Notes: generated by a model not told the origin, from the sequence alone. DNA of 64,000 nucleotides from Cellvibrio sp. pealriver (GCF_001183545.1 NZ_KQ236688.1:1889149-1953148); one strand, 5' to 3'. Counted from the first letter of the stretch, positions 8,624 to 19,181 are shown. A program made the numbers and translations.

Positions 8624-8989
8624 TTAAATCAGGCCAAACTTCTTCAGGGTTTCTGACAACTTTTCTGGATTGACCGGCTTCTGGATAAAGTCCATTGCGC
8701 CTAATTGGGTAACACGGGCATGGGCAGTCGGTTGGATATCACCAGAAATGACGATGATCATCGCATCAAGCCCTTCTGCTTTTACCGCTTCCAGTACTTG
8801 GTAGCCATCCATCTCAGGCATTGTCAGGTCGAGAAACACCATTTCGCCCTTGCCTTCGCGGATAGCCTGCAAGCCCTCGGCACCGTTGGTCGCGAAGGTG
8901 ATATCAACATCCCAACCTTCTGGCAGGGAGCGCGCGACTTGTTTGCGCGCCATCATAGAATCATCACAAATAAGCAGTGGTGTCGCCAT
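8624..8989 (-). CDS. CheY-like single-domain response regulator
   Basis: Receiver domain alone (121 aa). The acidic pocket D9/D10, phospho-acceptor D54 (VFLDLTMPEMDGY), the switch Ser82 (ISGD) and K104 (QKPV) are all present, so it should be phosphorylatable. There is no output domain. No kinase or CheC phosphatase gene is nearby, so the partner is unknown; this subgroup has the opening LLICDDSMMARKQV. Confidence 0.85.
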   Translation of the reverse strand: MATPLLICDDSMMARKQVARSLPEGWDVDITFATNGAEGLQAIREGKGEMVFLDLTMPEMDGYQVLEAVKAEGLDAMIIVISGDIQPTAHARVTQLGAMDFIQKPVNPEKLSETLKKFGLI

Positions 8990-9138
8990 GAAAACAGATT
9001 ATTCTCAGTAATGGACGCAAACCGCATCCGTTGATCACAGTTATCGATGAGTATAGTCAGGGTTTTTGAGCCACGAAGTTTTTTTACCCTCCTTTGCGCT
9101 TGATTCATTTATTTATTCGATAGAATCATTGCGGCAGA

Positions 9139-10431
9139 TCAAATTTTGATCTTATGCAGATTTGCCGCACCCGGATCTTCTGCAGCGCTGAATAAGTCAC
9201 TCACCTTACGGTTCAGTATCGCTGCTTTGGTCGTGTCCACCTGCCCCAACAGCTCAATTGCCTCTGTACCCCAAGGTAATTTAGCCAGATGGGCGCGTTC
9301 TTGTGGTAATTGGTGCGGCAAACCAAGAATGTCAGCGAGCTGCTGGATCGTCAGGTGGTCAAGGTTCTTACTGAGCAAATAGTGCCCTTGATAGTTGGCA
9401 CTGATCACTCTGTGTTTCACCAAAGCATCGCGGATCCGCAACCACTGCTCTGCCGCCAGCCCCTGATGCAACAACTCGCGCTCAGGTACCGCAGTGCCAT
9501 TGATCGATGCACTGTAACAGCGCCAGAGCACAAGCAGGCTCGCCAGCAAATCGGGATAATTGCGATCCCTCAGGTCTATTTGGTGGGCACTGATGGTATG
9601 CACAAACACAGCCCCACCGAGCACCATAGTCCAAATCAGGTTAACCCAGAGCATAAAAAGCGGTAGCGCCGCAAAGGCACCATAGACAGATGTAAAAGAC
9701 GAGTGGCCGACGATCCAGCCAAATATCGCCTTTAATCCCTGAAAGCCGAGCGTTGTCACCAAGCCGCCAATCAAGGCGTGCCTGACAGATACCTTGCAAT
9801 TGGGCACAGCAACAAACAGGAGCGTGAAGGCCGCCCAGGTCAGGAACCAGGGAGCCAATTGGAATACCCACTCAACTACACCCGTACTGTCGTAAGTCCC
9901 CATAAGTAAACGCAACGAAGCAAGGTAAGTGCTCATCACCAGCGCTGCACCTAACAACAAAGGCCCCAGACTTAATATCGCCCAGTAGAGTAAAAAATTC
10001 GCCACCCCACGCCGCCCGCGCGATACCCCCCAAATTGAATTGAAGTTTTGCTCGATGTTCTTGAGCATCAAATAGGCAGAAACCAGCAAAAACAGCAGCC
10101 CGAATAACGTCAGCTGCCGGGCCTGCTCGGAAAATGTGGTGAGATAGCTGCCTAACTCTTGCTGGCTGTTAGGTAAAAAATGCTGGAACAACAAGGCTTG
10201 GAGTTCATCGCCAAGATTTTGGAATGCCGGGATGATCGAGAACATGGAATAAGTCACGGTCATCATAGGGACAGTTGCAAAGAGCGTGACATACGTGAGC
10301 GATGCGGCACTTTTCTGGCATTCCTTGGTTTGATATTGCCTCACCATCAAACAAAAAAATCCTCGCAGCCAACGATAATAGCGGCGCAAGTGATCATGAA
10401 TAGACAGGAGCCGGACGTGCAACAAGGGCAT
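9139..10431 (-). CDS. YihY/BrkB-family inner-membrane protein
   Basis: Integral membrane protein of 430 aa with about six hydrophobic segments in residues 30-290 and the family motifs [32 protein letters not shown] and [14 protein letters not shown]. The C-terminal 130 residues form a soluble winged-helix-like tail ([13 protein letters not shown]). The family was once labelled as ribonuclease BN, which is now considered wrong; the molecular role is not settled. It is divergent from arsC. Confidence 0.85.
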   Translation of the reverse strand: MPLLHVRLLSIHDHLRRYYRWLRGFFCLMVRQYQTKECQKSAASLTYVTLFATVPMMTVTYSMFSIIPAFQNLGDELQALLFQHFLPNSQQELGSYLTTFSEQARQLTLFGLLFLLVSAYLMLKNIEQNFNSIWGVSRGRRGVANFLLYWAILSLGPLLLGAALVMSTYLASLRLLMGTYDSTGVVEWVFQLAPWFLTWAAFTLLFVAVPNCKVSVRHALIGGLVTTLGFQGLKAIFGWIVGHSSFTSVYGAFAALPLFMLWVNLIWTMVLGGAVFVHTISAHQIDLRDRNYPDLLASLLVLWRCYSASINGTAVPERELLHQGLAAEQWLRIRDALVKHRVISANYQGHYLLSKNLDHLTIQQLADILGLPHQLPQERAHLAKLPWGTEAIELLGQVDTTKAAILNRKVSDLFSAAEDPGAANLHKIKI

Positions 10432-10509
10432 AGCGTAAATCCTTAAACCAAGTCAGGGCGCAACCGTTATAATCGGCTGCACGCATTTGAATATGAAATA
10501 GAGACACCT

Positions 10510-10866
10510 ATGATCACACTTTATCACAACCCCCGTTGCTCAAAATCGCGCGAGGCATTGGCCTTATTGCGCGAACATGGGCATGAGCCTGAGGTCATCC
10601 TGTATTTGGAAACACCGCCCACCAGCAAAACATTAAAAGCGTTGCTGGCCGTGCTGGGAATTAGCGCGCGCGAGTTGTTGCGCAAAGGGGAAGAGGTTTA
10701 CAAAACGTTAAACCTTGCGGATGAATCACTCAGTGAAGCCGCGTTAATCAAGGCAATGGTAGAAAACCCGAAATTGATTGAGCGCCCCATTGCGGTCAAT
10801 GACGATAAAGCAGTGATCGGACGTCCGCCCGAAAACGTTTTACAGATTATTAATAGTAAGAATTAA
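10510..10866 (+). CDS. arsC: ArsC-family arsenate reductase (glutaredoxin-dependent)
   Basis: Thioredoxin-fold protein of 118 aa in the ArsC/YffB family. The active-site cysteine is C10 in NPRCSKSREAL, and the conserved IERPIAV segment carries the arginine expected in ArsC. Typical family members reduce arsenate with glutaredoxin; the short chromosomal forms may have other substrates. It is followed by wrbA and a DUF2069 gene, an arrangement known from pseudomonads and not linked to an ars resistance operon; no arsR or arsB is present. Confidence 0.85.
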   Translation: MITLYHNPRCSKSREALALLREHGHEPEVILYLETPPTSKTLKALLAVLGISARELLRKGEEVYKTLNLADESLSEAALIKAMVENPKLIERPIAVNDDKAVIGRPPENVLQIINSKN

Positions 10867-10870
10867 TTGT

Positions 10871-10966
10871 CACTCTGATCGGTATGCGAGACCGTCTGCG
10901 GCATGGATGCCGCAGTCGAGCCTACATGGATGTATTCACGGCGTGTCTCGCATACCGATCAGAGTG
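10871..10966. repeat. Nested inverted-repeat element between arsC and wrbA
   Basis: A perfect 22-bp inverted repeat (10871-10892 with 10945-10966) encloses a second perfect 9-bp hairpin (10896-10904 with 10907-10915). The 96-bp unit fills almost the whole arsC-wrbA gap. It has no U-tract after the outer stem, so it is more like a REP/MITE-type mobile hairpin or a processing signal than a normal terminator. Confidence 0.7.
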
Positions 10967-10989
10967 ATGATTGATTCTTATCACATTGA

Positions 10990-11601
<612 letters not shown>

Positions 11602-11621
11602 TTGATTCACAAGGTTTTTTT

Positions 11622-12068
11622 ATGACTCACACACCTGAACATGATGATCAACAACTCAACGAAAAATCCAAGAAGGTGATTGTCATTACCGATGAAGACG
11701 CAGTACTGCTTCAAAAAAAATTACGCACGGGAAAAGCAATTACACTAGTTAGCTTTGGTGGATTGTTAGTGATTTTTACACTGCTCAATCTTACCAGCGA
11801 AAAAAGCAATTTTGTTTTCTGGCTGTTCCAGATGTTTCCGTTGCTGATTTTCATCCCGCTGCTGCGCAAACCTACCCATCGCACGTATAGCTGGCTGTGT
11901 TTTGTGTCGCTTATGTATTTTGTCGGGATTATTCCATTGTTGATGGGCAGTTGGAGCATTTCCTATTGGCTGATCACATTATTAGTTTGCAGTTTGTTTA
12001 TTGGCGCAATGATGACAAGCCGTTGGCTGCAATACTGGAATTACTATTTATCCACCAAACAAGCGTAA
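11622..12068 (+). CDS. DUF2069 membrane protein
   Basis: Inner-membrane protein of 148 aa. A polar N-terminus (residues 1-35) is followed by four hydrophobic helices, with the DUF2069 pattern FPLLIFIPLLRKPTHRTY and SLMYFVGIIPLLM. It starts 20 bases after wrbA and so is the last gene of the arsC-wrbA-DUF2069 series. Function unknown. Confidence 0.82.
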   Translation: MTHTPEHDDQQLNEKSKKVIVITDEDAVLLQKKLRTGKAITLVSFGGLLVIFTLLNLTSEKSNFVFWLFQMFPLLIFIPLLRKPTHRTYSWLCFVSLMYFVGIIPLLMGSWSISYWLITLLVCSLFIGAMMTSRWLQYWNYYLSTKQA

Positions 12069-12182
12069 TTTTTTAGTGCGCTTTTAGTGTGACTGTTTAA
12101 TAGATTTTTTAATCAGCTTTTTTATCCGTACTTTATTCAGCCGTAATTTTTACTCAGCTGTAATTTTCAAAAGGAAAATAGT

Positions 12183-14123
12183 GTGTCTGTGAATCACTAC
12201 GAACCGCCAATCGCTTCCGCACCTACAACACCTGCTGGCACGCCACCGCCAGTGCGCCCCACCCAGGTTACCAACAATAAAAAGCCGGGAGCATTCCGGC
12301 GTTTTTTGAGTGGTATGGGTGCAGGGATTACCTGGCTGCGTAACACGCTGTTGAATACCTTGTTTATTATTGTGCTGATCATTTTTATTGTCGCCATCAG
12401 CTCAAGTGCACCGCCGCCCTTGCCTGACAGTTTTGCATTGCGTGTAGCACCAACAGGTTTGCTGGTTGACCAACGCAGCTACATCGACCCTGCCAGTATT
12501 TTGTTATCTGATGACGATCCAGAAGAAGCCGAAACCCGCGTAAGCGATCTTGTCGAAGCAATCAACAAAGCATCGACTGATAAGCGCGTGACTATGATCG
12601 TGCTAGAGCCCGGCCGCTTGCTCGGTGGCGGCATCAGCAAGATGAACGAAATTGGCCAAGCCTTGGAAAATTTCAAACAGGCCGGAAAAAAAATCATTGC
12701 AGTTAGCGATCATTATTCACAAGACCAATATTATCTGGCCAGCTTCGCGGACGAAATTTATCTGCACAATATGGGGATGGTTGAAATTACCGGCTACAGC
12801 CGTTACATGAATTACTACAAAACCGCGCTAGATAAATTGGGAGTTACGATTCACGCGTTTCGTTCGGGTAAATATAAAGATTATCTGGAACCTTACTTGC
12901 GCGACGATATGTCTGCTGAATCGCGCGAGCACAATGCACAATGGATTAATGAACTCTGGTCTGGTTACACTCAAAAGATTGAGAGCCTGCGCCGCTTGCC
13001 GCCCGGCAGTATTAACGATTATGTCAATAATGCTGATGCGCATCTGGCACTCACTGCCGGTGATAGCGCCAAACTCGCATTGGAAAAAGCATTGGTGGAT
13101 AAAGTGGCATCGCGTCAGGAAATGGAACAAGCCCTGATAGACGCTGCAGGCAAAAGCAGCGAAGGCAATTGGTATAACGGCGTAGGCATCAAAAGCTATC
13201 TGGCCAACATTCGCAAAATGCCTTCACTGGAACCGAATAAAATTGCCGTTGTTGTTGCATCCGGCGCAATTGTGGATGGCTATCAACCCGATGGCAGCAT
13301 CGGCAGTGAAAGCATGTTGGAACTGCTGCGCCAGGTGAGAGATGACAAAGCCGTAAAGGCATTGGTTATTCGTATTGATTCTGGCGGCGGTAGTGCATTT
13401 GCGTCTGAAATTATCCGCTCGGAAATTATTGCATTGCGTGAAAAAAATATTCCCATTTACATTTCCATGGGAACCGTAGCCGCATCTGGTGGTTACTGGA
13501 TCGCGACAGCAGGCGATAAAATTTGGGCGCAACCGACCACCATCACCGGGTCAATCGGTGTATTCGGTGCATTCCCGACACTGGAAAAATCGCTGGAAAA
13601 AATCGGCGTTTATACCGATGGTGTTGGCACAACCGAATTGGCGGGCACGTTAAGGCTGGATCGCCCACTGACGGAAAAAGCCAGCAAAGTGGTGCAACTG
13701 GGTGTCGATAATGTCTACCAGCGTTTTATTACACTTGTCGCTGATGCACGCAATCAGGAAGTTGATGCGATAGATGCAATTGCACAAGGCCATGTCTGGA
13801 CGGGCAACAAAGCCAAAGAAATTGGATTGGTAGATGAACTCGGTACGCTCAATGATGTCATCGCCGCCATTGCGAAAGAGGCGAACCTCAGCAGCTACTC
13901 AGTAGAATTTGCACAGCGGCCGCTTTCACCCAAAGAAGAATTTTTGCGCTCGCTGACAGAAAGCCAAGCCGGCAGCCTGATGCCACAATCTTTTCTGGAA
14001 AGTTTTTCATCGCTGCAATTATTGAACACACTGACTCCAGCGTTAAAGCCACTCAGTGACCTGCAAAAAATGAATGACCCGCAAGGTATTTATGTGCAGT
14101 GTTTGGATTGCGTAGCGCCTTGA
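12183..14123 (+). CDS. sppA: Signal peptide peptidase SppA (67-kDa type)
   Basis: Long-form membrane serine protease (646 aa) that degrades cleaved signal peptides at the outer face of the inner membrane. One membrane helix lies near residues 54-72, followed by two tandem S49 domains. The catalytic lysine of the first domain is K232 (FRSGKYKDYLEPY) and the serine of the second is S435 (AASGGYW), as in E. coli SppA. The start is GTG at 12183 with an AGGA site just upstream; no in-frame ATG fits. The Pro/Thr-rich cytoplasmic N-terminus is longer than in E. coli. Confidence 0.93.
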   Translation: MSVNHYEPPIASAPTTPAGTPPPVRPTQVTNNKKPGAFRRFLSGMGAGITWLRNTLLNTLFIIVLIIFIVAISSSAPPPLPDSFALRVAPTGLLVDQRSYIDPASILLSDDDPEEAETRVSDLVEAINKASTDKRVTMIVLEPGRLLGGGISKMNEIGQALENFKQAGKKIIAVSDHYSQDQYYLASFADEIYLHNMGMVEITGYSRYMNYYKTALDKLGVTIHAFRSGKYKDYLEPYLRDDMSAESREHNAQWINELWSGYTQKIESLRRLPPGSINDYVNNADAHLALTAGDSAKLALEKALVDKVASRQEMEQALIDAAGKSSEGNWYNGVGIKSYLANIRKMPSLEPNKIAVVVASGAIVDGYQPDGSIGSESMLELLRQVRDDKAVKALVIRIDSGGGSAFASEIIRSEIIALREKNIPIYISMGTVAASGGYWIATAGDKIWAQPTTITGSIGVFGAFPTLEKSLEKIGVYTDGVGTTELAGTLRLDRPLTEKASKVVQLGVDNVYQRFITLVADARNQEVDAIDAIAQGHVWTGNKAKEIGLVDELGTLNDVIAAIAKEANLSSYSVEFAQRPLSPKEEFLRSLTESQAGSLMPQSFLESFSSLQLLNTLTPALKPLSDLQKMNDPQGIYVQCLDCVAP

Positions 14124-14150
14124 TTTTGTTTTCAAGAGATTATCGATTCA

Positions 14151-15263
14151 ATGGATTTGGTTACGTTAGTCAGTTTATTAAATGCCAGTGTACTGTCAGT
14201 CGCGATACTGGGGTGCTTGATGTTTATCATCACACCCGCGTATCGCGGTGTGTGCATACTGCTGGGACTGGTAATTCTGGCAACACTCACGAACATACTT
14301 GAAGATTTACACATCTCACGTGAGCTGCACTTAATTTCACCCGTTTTCATGCTGGGTTATGGTCCGGCTTTTTATCTTGCGACCAAGCGCTTGATTATCG
14401 GGCCTGTAGATTACCGCTCAGCCCTGCATTTCTTACCGATGTTATTGGCACTTCCCTTCACCGATCATCCGCAAACGATTATCGCGCTGGGCACACTCTG
14501 GCGTATGGTTTATGCGCTTTTCACATTGCAACTGATTATTGGATTTAACCGGCAGCTGTCCATGCAGCGCTCGGACGCGAACGAAGTATCATTGACCTGG
14601 CTCGGCTGGTTAGTTGGGGTATCAACGCTCTTTAGTGCACTGGATCTGCTCAGGCTTAATTTCCAACCTGAGTTAGGCGCACACCTGAATATGATCGGCT
14701 ATGCAACGAGCCTGTTTATTTTTTTAATGGTTTTATTCTCGTTGATACTTATCCTGAATCACCGCCGTGTAGGATTGGAGACTATCGCCAGTTCCATTGC
14801 CCTTCCCTCAACAATCATTACCTCCGCTTCATCCGGGGATGATGCAAAAGAAAGCGCAGAATCAGCTGCAGATTACCAGCCGCTTTTTGCCATTCTTGAT
14901 AATGAAGTCCGTACACAAAATTGGTATACCCATCCCCGCTTAACCTTGAACCAGCTTTCCGATTTATCGGGTTTATCTACGCGGGATATTTCCAGAAGTA
15001 TTAATTTAGTCGCGCAGATGTCATTCAATGATTACATCAATCAACATCGTGTTGAACACATTAAACGCAGCTTAGCCGGGCGTGCCAATGATTCTAAAAT
15101 CAACCTTACCGATCTTGCCCTTGCTGCCGGGTTCAGCTCAAAAGCCACGTTTAATCAGGCGTTCAAAAAAGCCACAGGCATGACACCCAGCGAATATCGC
15201 AGTGTGCAACAAACCCAACACGTCCAGAATCAGGATTCTGACCGTTTAATATCAAGACACTAG
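14151..15263 (+). CDS. AraC-family regulator with N-terminal membrane domain
   Basis: Protein of 370 aa. Residues 1-205 hold about seven hydrophobic segments; residues about 250-355 hold an AraC/XylS DNA-binding domain (LTLNQLSDLSGLSTRDISR, then FNDYINQHRVEHI and LAAGFSSKATFNQAFKKATG). This is the architecture of membrane-anchored AraC regulators that sense extracytoplasmic or membrane signals. It lies 27 bases after sppA and is followed by an exported amidohydrolase, its likely target or partner; the signal is unknown. Confidence 0.85.
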   Translation: MDLVTLVSLLNASVLSVAILGCLMFIITPAYRGVCILLGLVILATLTNILEDLHISRELHLISPVFMLGYGPAFYLATKRLIIGPVDYRSALHFLPMLLALPFTDHPQTIIALGTLWRMVYALFTLQLIIGFNRQLSMQRSDANEVSLTWLGWLVGVSTLFSALDLLRLNFQPELGAHLNMIGYATSLFIFLMVLFSLILILNHRRVGLETIASSIALPSTIITSASSGDDAKESAESAADYQPLFAILDNEVRTQNWYTHPRLTLNQLSDLSGLSTRDISRSINLVAQMSFNDYINQHRVEHIKRSLAGRANDSKINLTDLALAAGFSSKATFNQAFKKATGMTPSEYRSVQQTQHVQNQDSDRLISRH

Positions 15264-15320
15264 ACGAGTTCAACTGACATTTCTGAAAAAGTGCTTCCAC
15301 TTAACAACGAGGAAGCACTC

Positions 15321-16763
15321 ATGAAAATATCCATTCTTTTTATCACGCTTTGTCTTTCAGCAATCGCTAGTTACCCCTTACCTGCATATGCAACTAGCGC
15401 AGAAAAAAATGCCAATGCGTCGCTGTACATCGACAATATTCATATTGTCGATGTCACTACCGGAAAAGTTTTAAAGAACCGCCAACTGAAAATCCGCAAA
15501 GGCAAGATCATTGCTATTAACGCAGCTCAAACGCCCATTACTGACGAAAGCCATGAATATCAGGATGGTAAAGGGCACTACGCCATGCCCGGGTTAATTG
15601 ATATGCATGCCCATGCTTATGACACTGCCGCATTTGTTATTGCCCTCTCCCACGGAGCCACCCATTTACGGCTTATGAATGGCGTGCAGGAACATTTACT
15701 CTGGCGCAACGAATTGGAAAATGGCAGCAGGATTGGCAGCACTATTACCGTCAGCAGCCCGATTATTTCCGGCTTTACAGATGCGCACATGCATTACTCC
15801 GCGCAAACACCCGCAGATGCCATAACTGCCGTCACAACAGCCAAACAACTAGGTTACGATCTTATAAAAGCCTACGGCAATTTAACGGCAGAGGTGCTGA
15901 GGGCATTATTGCGTGAAGCAAAAAAACAGAGCATTCCAGTTGCCAAACATGGCCCTCACCCTGTAGCACATATGGACTGGAATGAACTGAAGGGATTGCA
16001 ATCACTGGAGCACGCTGAAGATATTTACCAAGGGCCGCTAAATTACCAGGCCGATCTAAAAGCATTGGATGAAACAATCACTACACTAAAAGCACTCAAT
16101 ACACCGGTTACTCCAACGCTGAATATTTACTGGCAACTCACCCAAATCAGCGATCAAAAACAGGCTTTTATTGATACTTTGCCAGAAGGTTATATTTCCC
16201 CTTTGATTGAGTTACAGGAAAAACACAATCAACTAAAACGCTGGATCAATAGCCCGTTAGAGATGGCCTTGCACAATAAAAAAACACTGGCGTTTTTGCA
16301 GGAAATTACCCTGCAATTATACAGAGCAAATATCACGCTTCTGGTCGGTTCGGATTCTGGTGTGTTGTTATCGCCACACGGACTTGCCACGCACAAAGAA
16401 ATGGAATTAATGCATCAGGCAGGCCTACCTATTCTTGCAGTGTTGCGCGCCGCAACAATTAACCCTGCCAAAGCACTGGGAAAAGAATCACAACTGGGAA
16501 AAATCGCCGTGGGCTATAACGCCGATTTGATTTTGTCAGAACACAACCCACTGGACTCATTGGCAACACTTAAAAACCCGGCGTGGGTTGTCAAACAAGG
16601 CCGGATTTTTTCCAATGCCGAATTAAAAACGTTACGGCAACACGCCATTGACGAACGCAGCCTGTGGCAAGAAATGCGCATACTATTAAATGCAGGCACG
16701 GCTGCAAGTGTAGGCACAGGTATGAGTGCAGGTGTAAGCACAGGTATATGTGCCGATAAATAA
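15321..16763 (+). CDS. Exported amidohydrolase
   Basis: Amidohydrolase-superfamily protein, 480 aa from ATG 15321, which has a GAGGAAG site; a frame from 15291 lacks one. A signal peptide ends near residue 24 (PAYA-TS). Metal-ligand motifs are HAH (H96, H98 in GLIDMHAHAYD), the lysine/histidine region DLIKAYG and PVAKHGPHPVAH, the third histidine in SLEHAED, and the aspartate in LLVGSDSGV. It resembles imidazolonepropionase- or prolidase-like secreted members; the substrate is unknown. The last 20 residues are a Gly/Thr/Ser/Ala repeat tail unlike the family. It is convergent with the propeller-cytochrome gene, 7 bases apart. Confidence 0.85.
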   Translation: MKISILFITLCLSAIASYPLPAYATSAEKNANASLYIDNIHIVDVTTGKVLKNRQLKIRKGKIIAINAAQTPITDESHEYQDGKGHYAMPGLIDMHAHAYDTAAFVIALSHGATHLRLMNGVQEHLLWRNELENGSRIGSTITVSSPIISGFTDAHMHYSAQTPADAITAVTTAKQLGYDLIKAYGNLTAEVLRALLREAKKQSIPVAKHGPHPVAHMDWNELKGLQSLEHAEDIYQGPLNYQADLKALDETITTLKALNTPVTPTLNIYWQLTQISDQKQAFIDTLPEGYISPLIELQEKHNQLKRWINSPLEMALHNKKTLAFLQEITLQLYRANITLLVGSDSGVLLSPHGLATHKEMELMHQAGLPILAVLRAATINPAKALGKESQLGKIAVGYNADLILSEHNPLDSLATLKNPAWVVKQGRIFSNAELKTLRQHAIDERSLWQEMRILLNAGTAASVGTGMSAGVSTGICADK

Positions 16764-16770
16764 TTGTCCG

Positions 16771-19047
16771 TTACTGGCAGCCCTCCATGCTGGTAATCCA
16801 GGCTTCAATGATTGCCGCACCCTCTTCGTCAACCAAATGCGACCCCAGCGGAGGCATTTGGTTTTGATCACGTACTTTCATGCGCGCCAGTAGCACAGAG
16901 CGGGCGGGCTCACCCGGTGCGATAAGTTGTGCATTACTAATCCCCATATCTCCTGCAGCGGGTGGCACATTACAAGTTTGTGTTGCGGATAATGCAACCA
17001 TAAAACGTAAATCAATATTCACCGGCGTTGGGCCTGATGGGCGGTGGCAATTGCTGCAGTTGCTGTGTAAATAACTTCGTGCACGCTGTGCAATGCTTGC
17101 TGTGGTGACTGTTGGTGAGATTAAGGTTTGTGCTTTTTGTTGCGAACTGATGGCATTGGAAAATAATTGGATATGCGAAAGCGTATCCAATTGATTGGCA
17201 TTAGTACCGGTTGCTGAATACACCATTGAATTGTTCAACTGCAAGGTTTCCAGCCCTAATACAAAATTGGCGGCTTGGGTATGGCAGGTCAGGCATTGGC
17301 CTGCACTGGGGTATTGCCAAATAATACCTTCAATATTTTTTTCTTTGGAATCGCTCAGTAAAACCGCATCCGTTTGGTCATCGCGCCATTCATAACTAAA
17401 TCCTTGCCATCCTAATTCTCCCTGCGCAAATAAGCGGGTTTCAATTAATTTATCGCCCAATTTGAAATGCTTCATTAGCACACTGCCAACCGGAAATAAA
17501 AAATCACCATCATTGTTCAGATTAATGCGGGTATTGTTGGGCAAAAATAAATAGCGTTCTTTTTCAGCAGAGTCTGACCAAAAAGGCACTTGCACTGTGT
17601 AAGGAATCATTCCCACTGCAGGCAATCGGGGATTGATGGTGTTAACGCAACCGGTTTGCGATAAATTTCTGGCCATACTACCCGGTTGCATAACACCACC
17701 GGTCATCTGCATTTTTACGATTTGGGTTCCTGCACCTGATTGGCCAAGCGCATACAATTCTCCTGCATTATCCTGCGCGAACGACACCACACCAGCAGGT
17801 GCATTGTCATGCTCATTCACACTCAGACTGCCATCATTATTGCGTGTGATAGATTGGGTAATGTTGCGGCAATAATCCGTGAAGAAATAGTTGCCGTAGG
17901 CGGCAGGATACTGTGTGCCGCGATACACATAACCACCAATGACCGAACAAACACCGGTATTGTGGCTGATCGATAACACGGGTTTGATTTTATTTGCCGT
18001 TGAACAATTAGGCCGGCCGGCATAACAACCATCGCCCTCCATATCACCCCAGCCATAATTTCCTGCCCGTGTCACAAGATTGATTTCTTCCCAGTCTCCC
18101 TGACCTACATCGCCCACCCACAATTCATTTGTTAATGTATCAAAACCAAAACGCCAGGGATTACGCAAACCATAAGCCCAAATTTCCGGAGCACTACCCT
18201 CGGCAAAAGGGTTATCCGGAGGAATAGCATAGTTGCGCCCACCATTGGAATTATTCACATCAATGCGCAATATTTTGCCGAGCAAATTATTCAGGCTCTG
18301 GCCATGTTGTTGTGGATCACCACCACTGCCTCCATCGCCGGAAGCAATATACAAATAACCATCATGACCAAACGCAATGTGGCCACCATTATGGTTGGCG
18401 TAAGGTTGGTTAAAACGCAGCAAAATAATTTCTGATCCGCGCTCGATCATGCCATTTTGCAATACAGTAAAACGTGAAATGCGCGTCTCTTGATTATTGT
18501 TGTTATTGCGGCCGATGTAATTGAAATACACATAAGGGTTACTGGCGAATTGCGGATGAAATGCAATTCCCAGCAAACCGGTTTCACCGCCGGAAAAATC
18601 CACACGATCTTCAATATTCAACACTTCTGTTAACGCATTCGCCGCTGGATTATTGGCAAAACGCACCACCCTTCCCGACTGACGTGTCGCATACCAATAA
18701 TTGTCATCACCGGGAATTTGAATAATATTGGTAGCGCTCTGGATATTCGGTAACAAAGGAAATACGGCTTGCCATTGAAGATCGCCCGCCGCACCGGTAT
18801 TGACTGGCGCAGGAGCGATGCAGGTGGTATTCGATGGGCGCTGCGATAAACCCGATACAACACTCGCTGCAGATGAATTGGTGACCGATGAATTTATTGC
18901 GGAAGCTACAGCAGATGAAGCAGCCAAACTGACAGAGGGATTTGCCGATGATGGCGATGCTTTACCGCTTGAACTGCCACCACCGCCACAGGAAATCAGC
19001 AATAGTAAATTGGAAATAACCAATAACGCTTTTACGCAATTTTCCAT
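16771..19047 (-). CDS. Lipoprotein: sugar-dehydrogenase propeller fused to diheme cytochrome c
   Basis: Fusion protein of 758 aa. ATG 19047 is chosen because GAGGTG lies 7 bases upstream; a GTG at 19056 lies inside that site. Lipobox LISC (C20) is followed by a Ser/Ala-rich linker (residues 25-70). Residues 95-445 form a glucose/sorbosone dehydrogenase (PQQ-type) propeller (GLLGIAFHPQF, NHNGGHIAFGHDGYLYIASG, GDVGQGDWEEI). Residues about 470-758 are an SO2930-type region with two c-haem sites, CLTCH (585-589) and CSNCH (664-668). It should oxidise a sugar or alcohol at the cell surface or in the periplasm and pass electrons to its own haems. It lies downstream of the GMC operon, after a terminator. 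Confidence 0.85.
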   Translation of the reverse strand: MENCVKALLVISNLLLLISCGGGGSSSGKASPSSANPSVSLAASSAVASAINSSVTNSSAASVVSGLSQRPSNTTCIAPAPVNTGAAGDLQWQAVFPLLPNIQSATNIIQIPGDDNYWYATRQSGRVVRFANNPAANALTEVLNIEDRVDFSGGETGLLGIAFHPQFASNPYVYFNYIGRNNNNNQETRISRFTVLQNGMIERGSEIILLRFNQPYANHNGGHIAFGHDGYLYIASGDGGSGGDPQQHGQSLNNLLGKILRIDVNNSNGGRNYAIPPDNPFAEGSAPEIWAYGLRNPWRFGFDTLTNELWVGDVGQGDWEEINLVTRAGNYGWGDMEGDGCYAGRPNCSTANKIKPVLSISHNTGVCSVIGGYVYRGTQYPAAYGNYFFTDYCRNITQSITRNNDGSLSVNEHDNAPAGVVSFAQDNAGELYALGQSGAGTQIVKMQMTGGVMQPGSMARNLSQTGCVNTINPRLPAVGMIPYTVQVPFWSDSAEKERYLFLPNNTRINLNNDGDFLFPVGSVLMKHFKLGDKLIETRLFAQGELGWQGFSYEWRDDQTDAVLLSDSKEKNIEGIIWQYPSAGQCLTCHTQAANFVLGLETLQLNNSMVYSATGTNANQLDTLSHIQLFSNAISSQQKAQTLISPTVTTASIAQRARSYLHSNCSNCHRPSGPTPVNIDLRFMVALSATQTCNVPPAAGDMGISNAQLIAPGEPARSVLLARMKVRDQNQMPPLGSHLVDEEGAAIIEAWITSMEGCQ

Positions 19048-19121
19048 GGCAATCACCTCGTGAAGTAATACCCATAAAAGCCTATAAGCTTACATACTTT
19101 CTTTCTGTGGTAGACATCTCA

Positions 19122-19150
19122 TAAAAAAGGCGACCAATTGGCCGCCTCTT
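19122..19150 (-). terminator. Terminator after the GMC operon
   Basis: On the minus strand an imperfect 8-bp stem (AGGCGGCC with GGTCGCCT, loop AATT) is followed by six T residues. It lies 32 bases after the stop of the small subunit gene at 19182 and separates that operon from the propeller-cytochrome gene. Confidence 0.75.
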
Positions 19151-19181
19151 TCGTTTCATAATTATCACGCTAGCACCGTGA

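Noticed and set aside
16686..16871. Leftward frame with TCAYTC-like repeats opposite the amidohydrolase end
   Set aside because: It is the reverse reading of the low-complexity tail and crosses two real genes; no ribosome binding site.
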